Source: Streptomyces zhaozhouensis
Lineage (GTDB): Bacteria; Actinomycetota; Actinomycetes; Streptomycetales; Streptomycetaceae
DNA: 64,000 nucleotides
Assembly (NCBI RefSeq): GCF_900230195.1
Contig: NZ_OCNE01000009.1
Span: 124,001-188,000, forward strand
Reading direction: 5' to 3'
A program made the position numbers and the translations under genes. The notes under the pieces were generated by a model, which was not told the origin of the DNA, did not search any database, and was given only the letters and a program-made list of their open reading frames with translations. Below are positions 37,550-46,495 of the stretch, piece by piece. The first letter of the stretch is position 1; every line of letters begins with the position of its first letter.

Positions 37550-38509
37550 TCAGGCCCCGTCCGCCGGGGTGCCCAGGGGCGGTGCCGGCCGGCCCGGGTA
37601 GTCGGCCGGGGGCTTCAGCCGCTGCCCTGGCTGGCCGCCCATCTCGTACTTCAGCAGCTTCCGCGCCTTCTCCGGGTCGGTCTCGCCCTCACCGAACGAC
37701 GGGCAGAGGTGCGCGATCGGGCAGGCGCCACAGGCCGGCTTGCGGCTGTGGCAGATCCGGCGGCCGTGGAAGATCACCCGGTGCGACAGGGTCGTCCAGT
37801 CCTTCCGGGGAAAGATCTCGGCCACTTCCGCCTCGATCTTCACCGGGTCCTCCTGCTCGGTCCACTTCCACCGGCGCACCAGCCGCTGGAAGTGGGTGTC
37901 CACCGTGATCCCGGGGCGGCCGAACGCGTTCCCCAGGACCACGTGCGCGGTCTTGCGGCCGACGCCGGGCAGGGTCACCAGGTCCTCGAGTCGGCCGGGG
38001 ACCTCACCGTCGAAGCGGTCGCGCAGCGCGGTGGAGAGGCCGATCAGCGAGCGGGCCTTGTTGCGGAAGAAGCCGGTGGGGCGGATCAGCTCCTCCAGCA
38101 CCGAGGGGTCGGCGGCCGCCAGGTCCTCGGGGGTGGGGTAGGCGGCGAAGAGCTTGGGCGTCGTCTGGTTGACCCGCAGGTCGGTGGTCTGCGCGGAGAG
38201 GACCGTGGCGACCAGCAGCTGGAACGGGTCCTCGAAGTCCAGCTCGGGGTGGGCGTAGTAGTACACCTCGCCCAGCGCGCGGTAGGTCCGGCGCGCCCGG
38301 CGCACCATGGCCAGCCGGCTCTCGCCCTTCGCGGCGGCGCCCCCTCGGCGGCCCGCCGGGGACGGGCTCACCCGCCCGGCCGCGCCCTGTTCGCCCTCAG
38401 CGGAATCCTGCCGTGCGTTCACCCGGGTGGCCCTCGCTTTCTCCCGCTCCACCGCACGCGCGCCCGCGTCCGCTGGCCACCCGGCCAGCGTAAACGGGAG
38501 GGCCGACAT
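37550..38509 (-). CDS. nth: Endonuclease III
   Basis: 319 residues. DNA glycosylase/AP lyase that removes oxidised pyrimidines. Helix-hairpin-helix [18 protein letters not shown] with the catalytic Lys in GRKTAH, catalytic Asp in [11 protein letters not shown], and a 4Fe-4S loop C-x6-C-x2-C-x5-C in [17 protein letters not shown]. Start: this ATG has GGAGG 9 bases upstream; a GTG at 38422 ([10 protein letters not shown]) is also plausible and would leave a palindrome at 38471-38490 in the leader. The variable N-terminus gives no help. Divergent from crp. Confidence 0.93.
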   Translation of the reverse strand: MSALPFTLAGWPADAGARAVEREKARATRVNARQDSAEGEQGAAGRVSPSPAGRRGGAAAKGESRLAMVRRARRTYRALGEVYYYAHPELDFEDPFQLLVATVLSAQTTDLRVNQTTPKLFAAYPTPEDLAAADPSVLEELIRPTGFFRNKARSLIGLSTALRDRFDGEVPGRLEDLVTLPGVGRKTAHVVLGNAFGRPGITVDTHFQRLVRRWKWTEQEDPVKIEAEVAEIFPRKDWTTLSHRVIFHGRRICHSRKPACGACPIAHLCPSFGEGETDPEKARKLLKYEMGGQPGQRLKPPADYPGRPAPPLGTPADGA

Positions 38510-38700
38510 TCGCCCCGCCCTCCGGCCTTTCGCCCACCGAACGGGCCCCTGCCGTGGGCCGGTACGCACCGGTGCGTCAGACTTGTACCCGCTGGCCACG
38601 CCGGGACGTCCGGCATGATGAGAAGGTCAAATCGTTCCCCGGCGCCCGGCCGGGGGGCTGGAAGACCACCGGCCCTCGCGGCCGACAAGGAGAGGAACCC

Positions 38701-39375
38701 GTGGACGACGTACTGCGGCGTGCCCCGCTCTTCGCGGCACTCGACGACGAGCAGGCCGCCGAGCTGCGCGCTTCCATGACCGAGGCCACGCTCGCCCGTG
38801 GCGACACCCTCTTCCACGAGGGGGACCCCGGCGACCGGCTCTATGTCGTCACCGAGGGCAAGGTGAAGCTGCACCGCACCTCGCCCGACGGCCGGGAGAA
38901 CATGCTGGCCGTGCTCGGCCCCGGCGAGCTGATCGGCGAGCTGTCGCTCTTCGACCCGGGCCCGCGCACCGCCACCGCGACCGCCGTCACCGAGGTCCGG
39001 CTGCTCGGCCTCGGCCACGGCGACCTCCAGCCCTGGCTCAGCACCAGGCCCGAGGTCGCCTCCGCGCTGCTGCGCGCGGTGGCCCGCCGGCTGCGGCGCA
39101 CCAACGACAGCATGTCCGACCTGGTCTTCTCCGACGTGCCTGGGCGCGTCGCCAAGGCGCTGCTCGACCTCTCCCGCCGCTTCGGCGTGCAGTCGGAGGA
39201 GGGCATCCACGTGGTGCACGACCTGACCCAGGAGGAGCTCGCCCAACTGGTGGGAGCCTCCCGCGAGACGGTCAACAAGGCGCTGGCGGACTTCGCCGCC
39301 CGGGGTTGGCTGCGCCTGGAGGCCCGCGCGGTGATCCTGCTGGACATCGAGCGCCTGGCGCGGCGCTCGCGCTGA
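38701..39375 (+). CDS. crp: Crp/Fnr-family transcription regulator (cAMP receptor protein)
   Basis: 224 residues from GTG with AGGAGAGG upstream. The cyclic-nucleotide-binding domain includes HEGDPGDRLYVVTEGKVKLH and the phosphate-binding cassette GELIGELSLFDPGPRTATA. A dimerisation helix follows, then a winged HTH LTQEELAQLVGASRETVNKA. In Streptomyces Crp controls germination, growth and many secondary-metabolite clusters. Divergent from nth with a 191-base control region. No good Crp palindrome was found there. Confidence 0.95.
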   Translation: MDDVLRRAPLFAALDDEQAAELRASMTEATLARGDTLFHEGDPGDRLYVVTEGKVKLHRTSPDGRENMLAVLGPGELIGELSLFDPGPRTATATAVTEVRLLGLGHGDLQPWLSTRPEVASALLRAVARRLRRTNDSMSDLVFSDVPGRVAKALLDLSRRFGVQSEEGIHVVHDLTQEELAQLVGASRETVNKALADFAARGWLRLEARAVILLDIERLARRSR

Positions 39376-39436
39376 CCCCTTCCCGTTCCTCCCGCGCGCG
39401 GGGCGTGTGGCGTCACGCCGCCGGCGCGCGGGGGGC

Positions 39437-40291
39437 TCAGCCGTGCGCCGGCGGCCTCCGCAGGCGTCCGCGTTCCCTCAGGTGGTCGAGTTGCGCGCGG
39501 ACGGAGAGTTCCGCCGCCGGCCACAGGGCCCGGTCGACGGCCGCGTAGACCTCGGCGACCACCTGTTCCGGGGTGGTCAGCCCACGTTCCACCGCCGCCT
39601 CCACCTGGGCGAGGCGCTCCGCGCGGTGGGCGAGATAGTGGTCGATCGCGCCCTGCGCGTCGGCGAGCACCGGACCGTGGCCCGGCAGCACGGTGTGCGC
39701 GCCCGCCTCGCCCTCGGTGAGGGAACGCAGCCGGCGCAGCGAGTCCAGATAGTCGCCGAGCCTGCCGTCCGGGTGCGCCACCACGGTGGTGCCCCGGCCG
39801 AGCACGGTGTCGCCGGTCAACAGGGCGCCGTCGGCCGGCAGATGGAACGAGAGCGAGTCCCCGGTGTGCCCCGGGGTCGCGACCACCCGCAGCTCGATGC
39901 CGCCGGTGGTGACCACGTCGCCGTCGCCCAGTCCCTCGTCGCCGAGCCGCAGCGCCGGGTCCAGCGCCCTGACCGGGGCGCCCGTCAGCTCGGCGAACCG
40001 GACGGCGCCCTCGGCGTGGTCCGGGTGGCCGTGGGTGAGCAGCACCAGGTCGACGCGTTGGCCGCGCGCGGTGACCGCGTCCCGCACGGCGCGCAGATGC
40101 CCCTCGTCGCGGGGGCCCGGGTCGACGACGACGGCGCGCGCGGCGTCGGGCTCGGCGAGGATCCAGGTGTTGGTGCCGTCCAGGGTCATCGGGGAGGCGT
40201 TGGGCGCCAGCACGGAGGTCGCGCGGGCGGTGATCCGGCCTCTGGGCGCCGCGCCGCTGGGCCGTCCCGGGGGCGTCGCCGCGCCGGTCAC
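39437..40291 (-). CDS. Metallo-beta-lactamase-fold hydrolase
   Basis: 284 residues. The Zn-binding motif is LLTHGHPDHAEG (HxHxDH); further ligands are in TPGHTGDS, LTGDTVLG and LPGHGPV. C-terminal helical domain as in glyoxalase II and human LACTB2-like proteins. It matches Rv3677c, next to crp in mycobacteria. Start (ATG) overlaps the upstream Nudix stop by 4 bases, so the two are coupled. Substrate unknown; a thioester or RNA end is possible. Confidence 0.88.
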   Translation of the reverse strand: MTGAATPPGRPSGAAPRGRITARATSVLAPNASPMTLDGTNTWILAEPDAARAVVVDPGPRDEGHLRAVRDAVTARGQRVDLVLLTHGHPDHAEGAVRFAELTGAPVRALDPALRLGDEGLGDGDVVTTGGIELRVVATPGHTGDSLSFHLPADGALLTGDTVLGRGTTVVAHPDGRLGDYLDSLRRLRSLTEGEAGAHTVLPGHGPVLADAQGAIDHYLAHRAERLAQVEAAVERGLTTPEQVVAEVYAAVDRALWPAAELSVRAQLDHLRERGRLRRPPAHG

Positions 40292-41163
40292 CGGCCGCTC
40301 ACCCGCTTCTCGAACTCCTCGTGGCCCGGCCAGCTCAGCACCACCTCGTCACCGACCAGGGTGGCGCGGGCGAGCACCGGCGCCAGGTCGTGGTCGGCGG
40401 CGCCGGCCAGCGCCTCCGCGGCCGTGCGGTGCGGCAGCAACTGGCGGAGGGTGGCGGCGGTGGGCGGCATCATCAGCATCTCGCCCCGTTCGAAGCCGGC
40501 GACCGCCTCGGCCGGCGACAGCCAGGCGGCGTGGTCGGCCTCCGTCGAGGCGTTCCTGGTGCGCTGCCCCGGCGGCAGGGCGGCGGCGTAGAACCAGGTG
40601 TCGTAGCGCCGGCTCTCGAACTCCGGGGTGATCCAACGCGCCCAAGGCCGCAGCAGGTCGCCGCGCGGCACCAGCGCTCGGCGGGCGAGAAAGGCGCTGA
40701 ACGACAGCTCCCGGTCGACCAGTGCGCGGCGGTCGGCCTCCCAGTCGTCGCCGGTGACGTCGTCGACGAGGCTGTGCCGGTCGGGGCCGGCGAGCAGCAC
40801 CCCGGCCTCCTCGAAGAGTTCGCGGAGCGCGGCGAGGACGGTCGCGGCGGGGGCGGGCGCGGCGGGGCGCGTGGCGTCGCGGGGGTCGACGCCGCCGTCA
40901 CCGTCGCGGGGGTCGACGCCGCCGCCGGGGTAGGCGTACGCGCCGCCGGCGAACGCCATCGAACGGCGGCGGCGCAGCAGGAACACCTCGGGGCCGGTGG
41001 GGCCTTCTGCGGTGCCGGCGGCGTCGCGCAGCAGCAGCACGGTGGCGGCGGGGCGTGCGGGAACGGGGGTCAGCTCGCCCCTGGCCAGGGCGCGGATGCG
41101 CTCCGGCCACTCGGCGGGGAACCACTGTCCGGTGGCGGGCGTGTCTCCGCTGGTCGTTGCCAT
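40288..41163 (-). CDS. Nudix hydrolase with internal repeat
   Basis: 291 residues. The Nudix box is interrupted: YPGGGVDPRDGDGGVDPRDA leads into a loop and then LRELFEEAGVLL. A 27-base duplication (about 40875-40923) doubles VDPRDGDG between the Gly and REx2EE parts of the box. Long-loop Nudix enzymes of this type (NUDT19-like) use acyl-CoA. ATG start (MATTSGDTPA). First of a two-gene unit with the metallo-hydrolase. Confidence 0.85.
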   Translation of the reverse strand: MATTSGDTPATGQWFPAEWPERIRALARGELTPVPARPAATVLLLRDAAGTAEGPTGPEVFLLRRRRSMAFAGGAYAYPGGGVDPRDGDGGVDPRDATRPAAPAPAATVLAALRELFEEAGVLLAGPDRHSLVDDVTGDDWEADRRALVDRELSFSAFLARRALVPRGDLLRPWARWITPEFESRRYDTWFYAAALPPGQRTRNASTEADHAAWLSPAEAVAGFERGEMLMMPPTAATLRQLLPHRTAAEALAGAADHDLAPVLARATLVGDEVVLSWPGHEEFEKRVSGR

Positions 41164-41276
41164 GGCGGGGATGCTACGCGCGAAGAGGGTGCCTCCGGCA
41201 GGGGTCACCCGCCCGGTGCGGCACCGCGGGCGCCCTCGCCCCGTCGTGAGGGCGACAGACCCGCCGGGCCGCGGAA

Positions 41277-41306
41277 CGACCACCCAGCCAGCCAGGCCGG
41301 TGGTCG
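41277..41306 (-). terminator. Hairpin after the K+ channel operon
   Basis: CGACCACC (41277-41284) pairs with GGTGGTCG (41299-41306). It lies 24-53 bases past the channel gene's stop on the minus strand. A second hairpin (GCCCTC...GAGGGC) is close by. Confidence 0.5.
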
Positions 41307-41329
41307 ACCGCGCCCCGCCGGCAAGGCGG

Positions 41330-42448
41330 TCAGCGGCGGGGGATGCGCCAGGAGCCGGGGCCCTTCTCCCGGGGGCGGCGGGGCGGGTGGTGTTCCTCCT
41401 CGGGGCGGACGCGGTGGATCACGACCAGCCGGTCGGTCAGTTCCAGGGTGGCGACGTCCGGGTCGTCGTAGGGCAGCATCCGGTGGCCGCGTATCACCGA
41501 CACGACCAGGTCCGCGCACTCGCGCGGCGAGCGGCCCGCCTCCTCGCTGGTGACGGGGCGTTCCTTGAGAGAGAGGCCCTTGCCGTGCTGGATCAGGTCC
41601 TCCATCACCGCGCCCGAGCTGGGGCTGATCATGGACAGGCCGAGCAGTCGGCCGACGGCGCTGGCGCTGGTGATCACCGAGTCGGCGCCGGACTGCCGCA
41701 GCAGCGGGACGTTCTCCTGCTCGCGGACGGAGACGACGATCCGGACCTGCTTGCTGAGTTGGCGGGCGGTCAGGGCCACCAGCACGGCGGTGTCGTCGCG
41801 TTGGGTCGCGATGACGACCTGCCGGGCCCGGTCGGCCCTCGCGCGCACCAGGACGTCGCTGCGGGTGGCGTCGCCGACGACGCCCGCGTAGCCGAGCGCG
41901 TTGGCCGACTCGACGACGGTCGCGTCGGGGTCGACGACGACCAGCTGGTCCTGGTTGAGGCCCCCGCTGATCAGCGTCTCCGCCGCCGAGCGGCCCTTGG
42001 TGCCGAAGCCCACGATGACGGTGTGGTCGCGCAAGTGCTTCCTCCAGTAGGAGAGCCGCCACTGGTCGCGGGTGCGCTCGGTGAGCACCTCGAGGGTGGT
42101 GCCGACCAGGATGATCAGGAACGCGACCCGCAGCGGGGTGATGCAGAACGTGGTCATCAGCCGCGCCCCGTCACTGGCGGGGACGACGTCCCCGTAGCCG
42201 GTGGTGGAGAGCGAGACCGTGACGTAGTAGAGGACGTCGGTGAAGCTGACCTCGTTGTCGTGGTTGTCGTGGTAGCCGCGACGGTCGAGCCAGACCAGCA
42301 CCACGGCCAGCGCCATCACCCCGGTCGCGAGCAGCAGCCGGCGGGCCACCTGGACCAGGGGGCCGGCGGCGTAGCGCGGGAGCGAGACGCCGGGGGAACG
42401 GTCCTGGTAGACGGGCCGGTCGTCCGTGGGGGTGCTGGGAAGTCTCAT
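41330..42448 (-). CDS. Potassium channel with TrkA-N (RCK) domain
   Basis: 372 residues. One helix (LLLATGVMALAVVLVWLD), a pore loop with K+ selectivity filter TTGYGDVVP, and a second helix (PLRVAFLIILVGTTLEV) make a two-helix channel. The RCK domain begins at HTVIVGFGTKGRSAAETLI (GxGxxG-like nucleotide site) and contains VVVDPDA and GDATRSDVL. It gates K+ flow in response to a nucleotide or cation. The ATG overlaps the moeA stop by 4 bases, so it is translated from the MobA/MoeA mRNA. Confidence 0.93.
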   Translation of the reverse strand: MRLPSTPTDDRPVYQDRSPGVSLPRYAAGPLVQVARRLLLATGVMALAVVLVWLDRRGYHDNHDNEVSFTDVLYYVTVSLSTTGYGDVVPASDGARLMTTFCITPLRVAFLIILVGTTLEVLTERTRDQWRLSYWRKHLRDHTVIVGFGTKGRSAAETLISGGLNQDQLVVVDPDATVVESANALGYAGVVGDATRSDVLVRARADRARQVVIATQRDDTAVLVALTARQLSKQVRIVVSVREQENVPLLRQSGADSVITSASAVGRLLGLSMISPSSGAVMEDLIQHGKGLSLKERPVTSEEAGRSPRECADLVVSVIRGHRMLPYDDPDVATLELTDRLVVIHRVRPEEEHHPPRRPREKGPGSWRIPRR

Positions 42449-43806
42449 GCCTCTGGGAGGTCGAGGAGGCGCACCTCGGCGTGGGCCTCGGCGCCTCCGG
42501 GCGGGATCACCGCCAGGGCTGTGGCGGCCGCGATGCCGCGCAGCATGGCCGGGCCAGCGTAGCTCAGAGGTCGGACGGTGGCGGGGTCGGTGCGGTGGAC
42601 GACCGGGACCAGCCGGGAGTCGCGGGGGTGGCCCGCGACCGGTTCCGCCAGGAGCGCCGCGCGGTCCTCGGCGAGCGGCCGGTCGGTGAGGGCGCGCAGC
42701 AGCGGGCCGGCCAGGGTGAGCAGCCCGGAGACGGCGGCCAGCGGGTTGCCGGGGAGGCCGACCAGCGGGACCGCGCCGGGGAGCTCGGCCAGCAGCATGG
42801 GGTGCCCCGGGCGGACGGCGACGCCGGTGACCAGCGGGCGGGCGCCACGTTCGCGCAGCACGCGGCGGAGCAGGTCGACGGGGCCCGCGGCGGTGGAGCC
42901 CGTGGTGACGACGAGGTCGGCGCGGGTGGTGGCGACGGCCTCGGCGAGCGCCTCGGCGTCGTCGCCGAGGCGGCGGGTGACCAGCACCTCGGCGCCGAGG
43001 GCGGTCAGCCAGGGCCCGACCATGGGGCCGAGGGCGTCACGCACCCGGCCGTCGTGCGGCAGCCCCCGGTGGAGGAGTTCGTCGCCGAGGACCAGCACCT
43101 CGGCACGCGGGCGCGGCCGGACGGTGAGCCGGTCGTAGCCGGCGGCGGCGGCGAGGCCGAGGGCGGCGGGGGTGAGGGGCGCGGCCGACGGCAGCAGCGC
43201 GGCGCCGCTGCGGCACTCCTGGCCGCGCGGGCGGATGTCGGCACCCGGCTCGGGGGTGTGGCCGGTGAGCAGGGCCCGGTGGACGGCGCCGGCCTCGGAG
43301 CGGAGCACGGCGGTGGCGCCCTCGGGCAGGCGCGCGCCGGTGGCGATGGGGATCGCGAGGCCGTCGGTCAGCGGCGTGGCGAGCGGCCCGCCGGCCAGCG
43401 CGGGCGGCCCCTCGACCAGCCGCCAGGGCCCCGGACCCGCGACGGCCCAGCCGTCCATGGCCGAGGTGTCGAACGCGGGCAGGTCGGTGAGGGCGTGCAA
43501 CGGGGAGGCCAACGTGTGGCCGCCCGCCTGCTCCAGCGGCAGCCCCCGGGGCGCGAGGGGGCGGAACGCACGGTGTGCGAGCTCCCGCGCGCGCTCCCAC
43601 GCCGGGTGGTGCGCGCCGGTGTCGTCCCGTTCCCCCTCCTCGGCAGCGTGCTCCGGAGCGCCGCCGGGGGCGTCCTCCTCCGTCCGCGCGCCCCCCGACT
43701 CCGCGCGCCCCAGGCCGGGGGTGGCGCGCGCCCGGCGCCGTCCCGCGCCGTCGCGCCCGGCCGGGCCGTTGGCCAGGGCCAGCGCGTCGTCGAAGTCGTC
43801 GATCAC
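42445..43806 (-). CDS. moeA: Molybdopterin molybdenumtransferase
   Basis: 453 residues from a GTG that overlaps the upstream gene by 4 bases. It inserts Mo into molybdopterin. MoeA motifs: PAFDTSAMDGWAVAG in domain 1, the MoCF-binding fold ADLVVTTGSTAAGPVD, and GLPGNPLAAVSGLLT. The common TTGG(V/I)SxGxxD loop is changed to TTGSTAAGPVD, keeping the last Asp. The first ~80 residues (from VIDDFDDALALANG) are an extra acidic/Arg-rich segment not usual in MoeA. The larger upstream frame is antisense to nothing but overlaps the next gene, so was not used. Confidence 0.87.
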   Translation of the reverse strand: MIDDFDDALALANGPAGRDGAGRRRARATPGLGRAESGGARTEEDAPGGAPEHAAEEGERDDTGAHHPAWERARELAHRAFRPLAPRGLPLEQAGGHTLASPLHALTDLPAFDTSAMDGWAVAGPGPWRLVEGPPALAGGPLATPLTDGLAIPIATGARLPEGATAVLRSEAGAVHRALLTGHTPEPGADIRPRGQECRSGAALLPSAAPLTPAALGLAAAAGYDRLTVRPRPRAEVLVLGDELLHRGLPHDGRVRDALGPMVGPWLTALGAEVLVTRRLGDDAEALAEAVATTRADLVVTTGSTAAGPVDLLRRVLRERGARPLVTGVAVRPGHPMLLAELPGAVPLVGLPGNPLAAVSGLLTLAGPLLRALTDRPLAEDRAALLAEPVAGHPRDSRLVPVVHRTDPATVRPLSYAGPAMLRGIAAATALAVIPPGGAEAHAEVRLLDLPEA

Positions 43807-44669
43807 GGCCGCGCCTCCGGCTCGGCCCGCTCCCGCGCCCAGTCCTCGGCGAGGGCGGCGACGCGGGCGGCGGCCTCGGCCGGGGGGAGCCCGGTGCGGC
43901 CGGCCGCGTAGCCGATGAGAAAGGTGGTCAACGGGGCCGCCGGGCGCGTGACGCCGTGCGCGGCGTCGCGGGCCGCGTCCAGCAGCGCCTTGGTGTCCAC
44001 GTCGAGTTCCACGCCGAGTTCGGCCTTGACCGCCGCGATCCATTCCTCAAGCACCACCCCATGGTCGCCGATGGCGGCGCGGGCGACGGCGATGTCAGGC
44101 CAGGTGTCGCAGTCCAGCGCCGGGGGTCCCGGCAACCGGCGCAGCCGCAGGCCGCCGAGGGCGGCGCGCAGCGGCCGGCCGGCCAGCGCCGCCGGCGCCT
44201 CGCCGAGCGCGGCGAGCGCGGCGCGCAGCGCGGCGGCCCGGTAGACGCCGGTCAGCGGCTGGTCCCGCCCCCCGGGGTCGACCAGCAGCGCGCCGTCGGC
44301 GTCCGGCGGCAGGGCGGCGGCCAGCCGGGGCACCGTCGCGGCGTCGAGGAACGGCAGGTCGGCGGCGAGCACCGCGACCAGCGGGCGTTCGGTGAGCGCG
44401 AGGCCGGCCGCCAGCGCCGGCAGCGGCCCGCCGCCGGGCGGCTCCTCGCGGGTCCACCGGACCGGCCGCGCGGTGCGCCGTCTCGGCCCGACCACGACCG
44501 GGTCGGGGCCGCCGGCCGGGCAGCCGGCCAACACCCGGTCCAGCAGCGTCCGTCCGCCGACGCGCACCGCCGGCTTGTCGGCCCCGCCGAGCCGGCGCGC
44601 CGCTCCCCCGGCCAGCACCACCGCCTCGGGCGCCGCGTCGGGGTCCTGGTGCTCGCTCGCCGCCGTCAT
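43803..44669 (-). CDS. MobA-like nucleotidyltransferase with DUF6457 C-terminal domain
   Basis: 288 residues. The N-terminal domain is a MobA-type NTP transferase: VVLAGGAARRLGGADKPAVR is the nucleotide-binding signature, and VLAADLPFLD carries the Asp that binds Mg. Residues ~200-288 (VVLEEWIAAVKAELGVELDV...) form a second helical domain seen fused to, or beside, MobA in actinobacteria. Likely molybdenum-cofactor guanylyl- or cytidylyltransferase. ATG start MTAASEHQDP. First gene of the three-gene overlap operon. Confidence 0.84.
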   Translation of the reverse strand: MTAASEHQDPDAAPEAVVLAGGAARRLGGADKPAVRVGGRTLLDRVLAGCPAGGPDPVVVGPRRRTARPVRWTREEPPGGGPLPALAAGLALTERPLVAVLAADLPFLDAATVPRLAAALPPDADGALLVDPGGRDQPLTGVYRAAALRAALAALGEAPAALAGRPLRAALGGLRLRRLPGPPALDCDTWPDIAVARAAIGDHGVVLEEWIAAVKAELGVELDVDTKALLDAARDAAHGVTRPAAPLTTFLIGYAAGRTGLPPAEAAARVAALAEDWARERAEPEARP

Positions 44670-45028
44670 GGCCGTCACCGTAGCGCTCCCCTCCCCGTCG
44701 CGCCCCCGTCCAGGGCCCCGACCCCGCCCGGGCGCCCGGCCGTCGCCCGGCGCCCGGGGCGGGGTCGCCACAGGGGCCGCCGCCGCCTGGTGCCTGGGCG
44801 GACGGGTGGGGTCGGCCTCGCTGTGGAGGAAGGTCGGCGGACGAGGCCCTGGGCCGCCGCGCGCCGACCGGGTTCGTGCCGAGCGACCCGCGACGAAACG
44901 CGACGCTCTCCCCACAGATTGTTCGAACCGACCGGCGAAATGGCTAGCCGCGGTGACGCCCTGTGGACAGTCGGCCGCATATGCCGTGATATGGGGCCAG
45001 GACGTCCAGGGAGGGGAGGCTCAACGGG
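44670..45028. promoter_or_regulatory. Divergent region between MobA-like and Lrp genes
   Basis: 359 bases, no gene. A long hairpin (44720-44736 with 44749-44766, one bulge) lies 50 bases before the MobA-like start, inside its leader. Closer to the Lrp gene there is TTGTTCGAAC (44920-44929) and an AT-richer stretch with GCATATGCCGTGATATG (44978-44994), a likely promoter or Lrp site. Confidence 0.45.
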
Positions 45029-45505
45029 ATGCCGGAGGACCAGTTGCCCAACGGGGGCGAACGGCCGCTCGACGCGATAGACGAGTCGATACTGCGACTG
45101 CTGCGGAACGACGGCCGCGCCTCGGTGCGTTCGGTCGCCGAACGGGTGCACATCTCGCGGGCCAACGCCTACGCGCGCATCAACCGCCTCGTCGAGGGCC
45201 AGGTGATCAGGGGGTTCACGGCCAGGATCGACCAGGAGCGGGCCGGGCAGGCCACCTGCGCCTATGTCACGTTGAAGATCGTCCAGAACAGCTGGCGCAC
45301 CGTCCGCGAGCAGTTGGCCCGGCTGCCGGGGGCCGCGCACATCGCCCTGGTCAGCGGGGACTTCGACGTGCTGCTGCTGGTCCACACCGCCGACAACCAG
45401 CAGCTGCGCGAGCTGGTGCTCACCCGTATCCAGGCCATCCCCGAGGTGCTCTCCACCCGCACGCTGCTGGTGTTCGAGGAGACCGACCTGCTGCCCGAGC
45501 CGTAG
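45029..45505 (+). CDS. Lrp/AsnC-family regulator, BkdR-like
   Basis: 158 residues. N-terminal HTH: LDAIDESILRLLRNDGRASV followed by SVAERVHISRANAYARINRL. C-terminal RAM domain with HIALVSGDFDVLLLVHT and LSTRTLLVFEE. The RAM part is very close to what I remember of Streptomyces BkdR, which controls branched-chain keto-acid dehydrogenase genes. No bkd genes are next to it here. ATG start with GGGAGGCTCAACGG upstream. The following ATP-grasp gene is 30 bases on and may be co-transcribed. Confidence 0.9.
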   Translation: MPEDQLPNGGERPLDAIDESILRLLRNDGRASVRSVAERVHISRANAYARINRLVEGQVIRGFTARIDQERAGQATCAYVTLKIVQNSWRTVREQLARLPGAAHIALVSGDFDVLLLVHTADNQQLRELVLTRIQAIPEVLSTRTLLVFEETDLLPEP

Positions 45506-45535
45506 GGCGGGGCGCGTCCCCGTTACGGTGGCCCC

Positions 45536-46450
45536 GTGCGCACGCGTGTCGAACGTCTGGCCTGGGTGACCACCCGCGCGGCCCGGGGGCGGGACGAGGA
45601 CGAGCCGCTGGCCCTGGCCGCGCTGGAGCGGGCCGGGGTGCGGGTGGAGGTGGTCGACTGGGACGACCCCGGGGCGCGGTGGTCCCGTTTCGACCGGGTG
45701 GTCGTGCGCTCGGCCTGGGACTATCCGGAGCGCCTCGCGGAGTTTCTGCGGTGGCTCGACGAGGTGGACGCGGTCAGCGATCTCGTGAACCCGCCGGCGA
45801 CCGTGCGGTGGAGTCTGGACAAGCGGTATCTGGCGGAGCTGGAGGGCGCCGGGATACCGACGACACCGACCGCGTTCGCGCCCCCGGGCGCCCCGGTGGC
45901 GTTCCCCGCCGGCCGGTTCGTCGTCAAACCCGCCGTCGGGGCCGGCAGTCGCGACGCCGCTTCCTACGGCCCCGACCAGCACGAGCCGGCGCGGGCCCAC
46001 GTCGCACGGCTTCATGCGGCGGGCACGGTGGTGCTGGTGCAGCCGTTCCTCTCGTCGGTCGCCGCCGAGGGCGAATGGCCGCTGGTCTTCTTCGACGGGG
46101 TCTTCAGCCATGCCGCGAACAAGCGGGTGGCCCTCCCCCGCGCCGGGTCGATCGACGGTCTCTTCGCCGAGGAGACCAACACCGAGCACGTCGCCACCGA
46201 GGCCCAGCTCGCGGTCGCCCGTTCCGTGACGGACCTGGTCGCCAGGCGGCTCGGGACCCCGACCTACGCCCGGGTGGACCTGGTCAGGGACGACGCGGGG
46301 GCCTTCCGGGTGCTGGAGCTGGAGCTGAACGAACCGTCGCTCTTCCTGCCGCAGGGCGGCGCCGACGCCGTGGAACGCCTCGTCGCGGCGCTGCTGCGGT
46401 GGCCACCCGTGGGGCGCGGCCCGGGTCGCGCGGCGCCCGCCGCCGGGTGA
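45536..46450 (+). CDS. ATP-grasp enzyme of unknown substrate
   Basis: 304 residues from GTG. ATP-grasp fold: N-terminal Rossmann part (RVVVRSAWDYPERLAEFL), FVVKPAVGAGSRDAASY as the phosphate-binding loop, and the metal site VLELELNEPSLFLP. It resembles the group of glutathione-synthetase-like proteins found in actinobacteria as stand-alone ligases. It joins a carboxylate to an amine or thiol; substrate unknown. TACGGT 9 bases upstream of the GTG could be its own -10. Confidence 0.84.
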   Translation: MRTRVERLAWVTTRAARGRDEDEPLALAALERAGVRVEVVDWDDPGARWSRFDRVVVRSAWDYPERLAEFLRWLDEVDAVSDLVNPPATVRWSLDKRYLAELEGAGIPTTPTAFAPPGAPVAFPAGRFVVKPAVGAGSRDAASYGPDQHEPARAHVARLHAAGTVVLVQPFLSSVAAEGEWPLVFFDGVFSHAANKRVALPRAGSIDGLFAEETNTEHVATEAQLAVARSVTDLVARRLGTPTYARVDLVRDDAGAFRVLELELNEPSLFLPQGGADAVERLVAALLRWPPVGRGPGRAAPAAG

Positions 46451-46495
46451 CGGTGGTCCCGGGGGCAGGCCACGCGCAGTGAAGGAGCGCCAACG

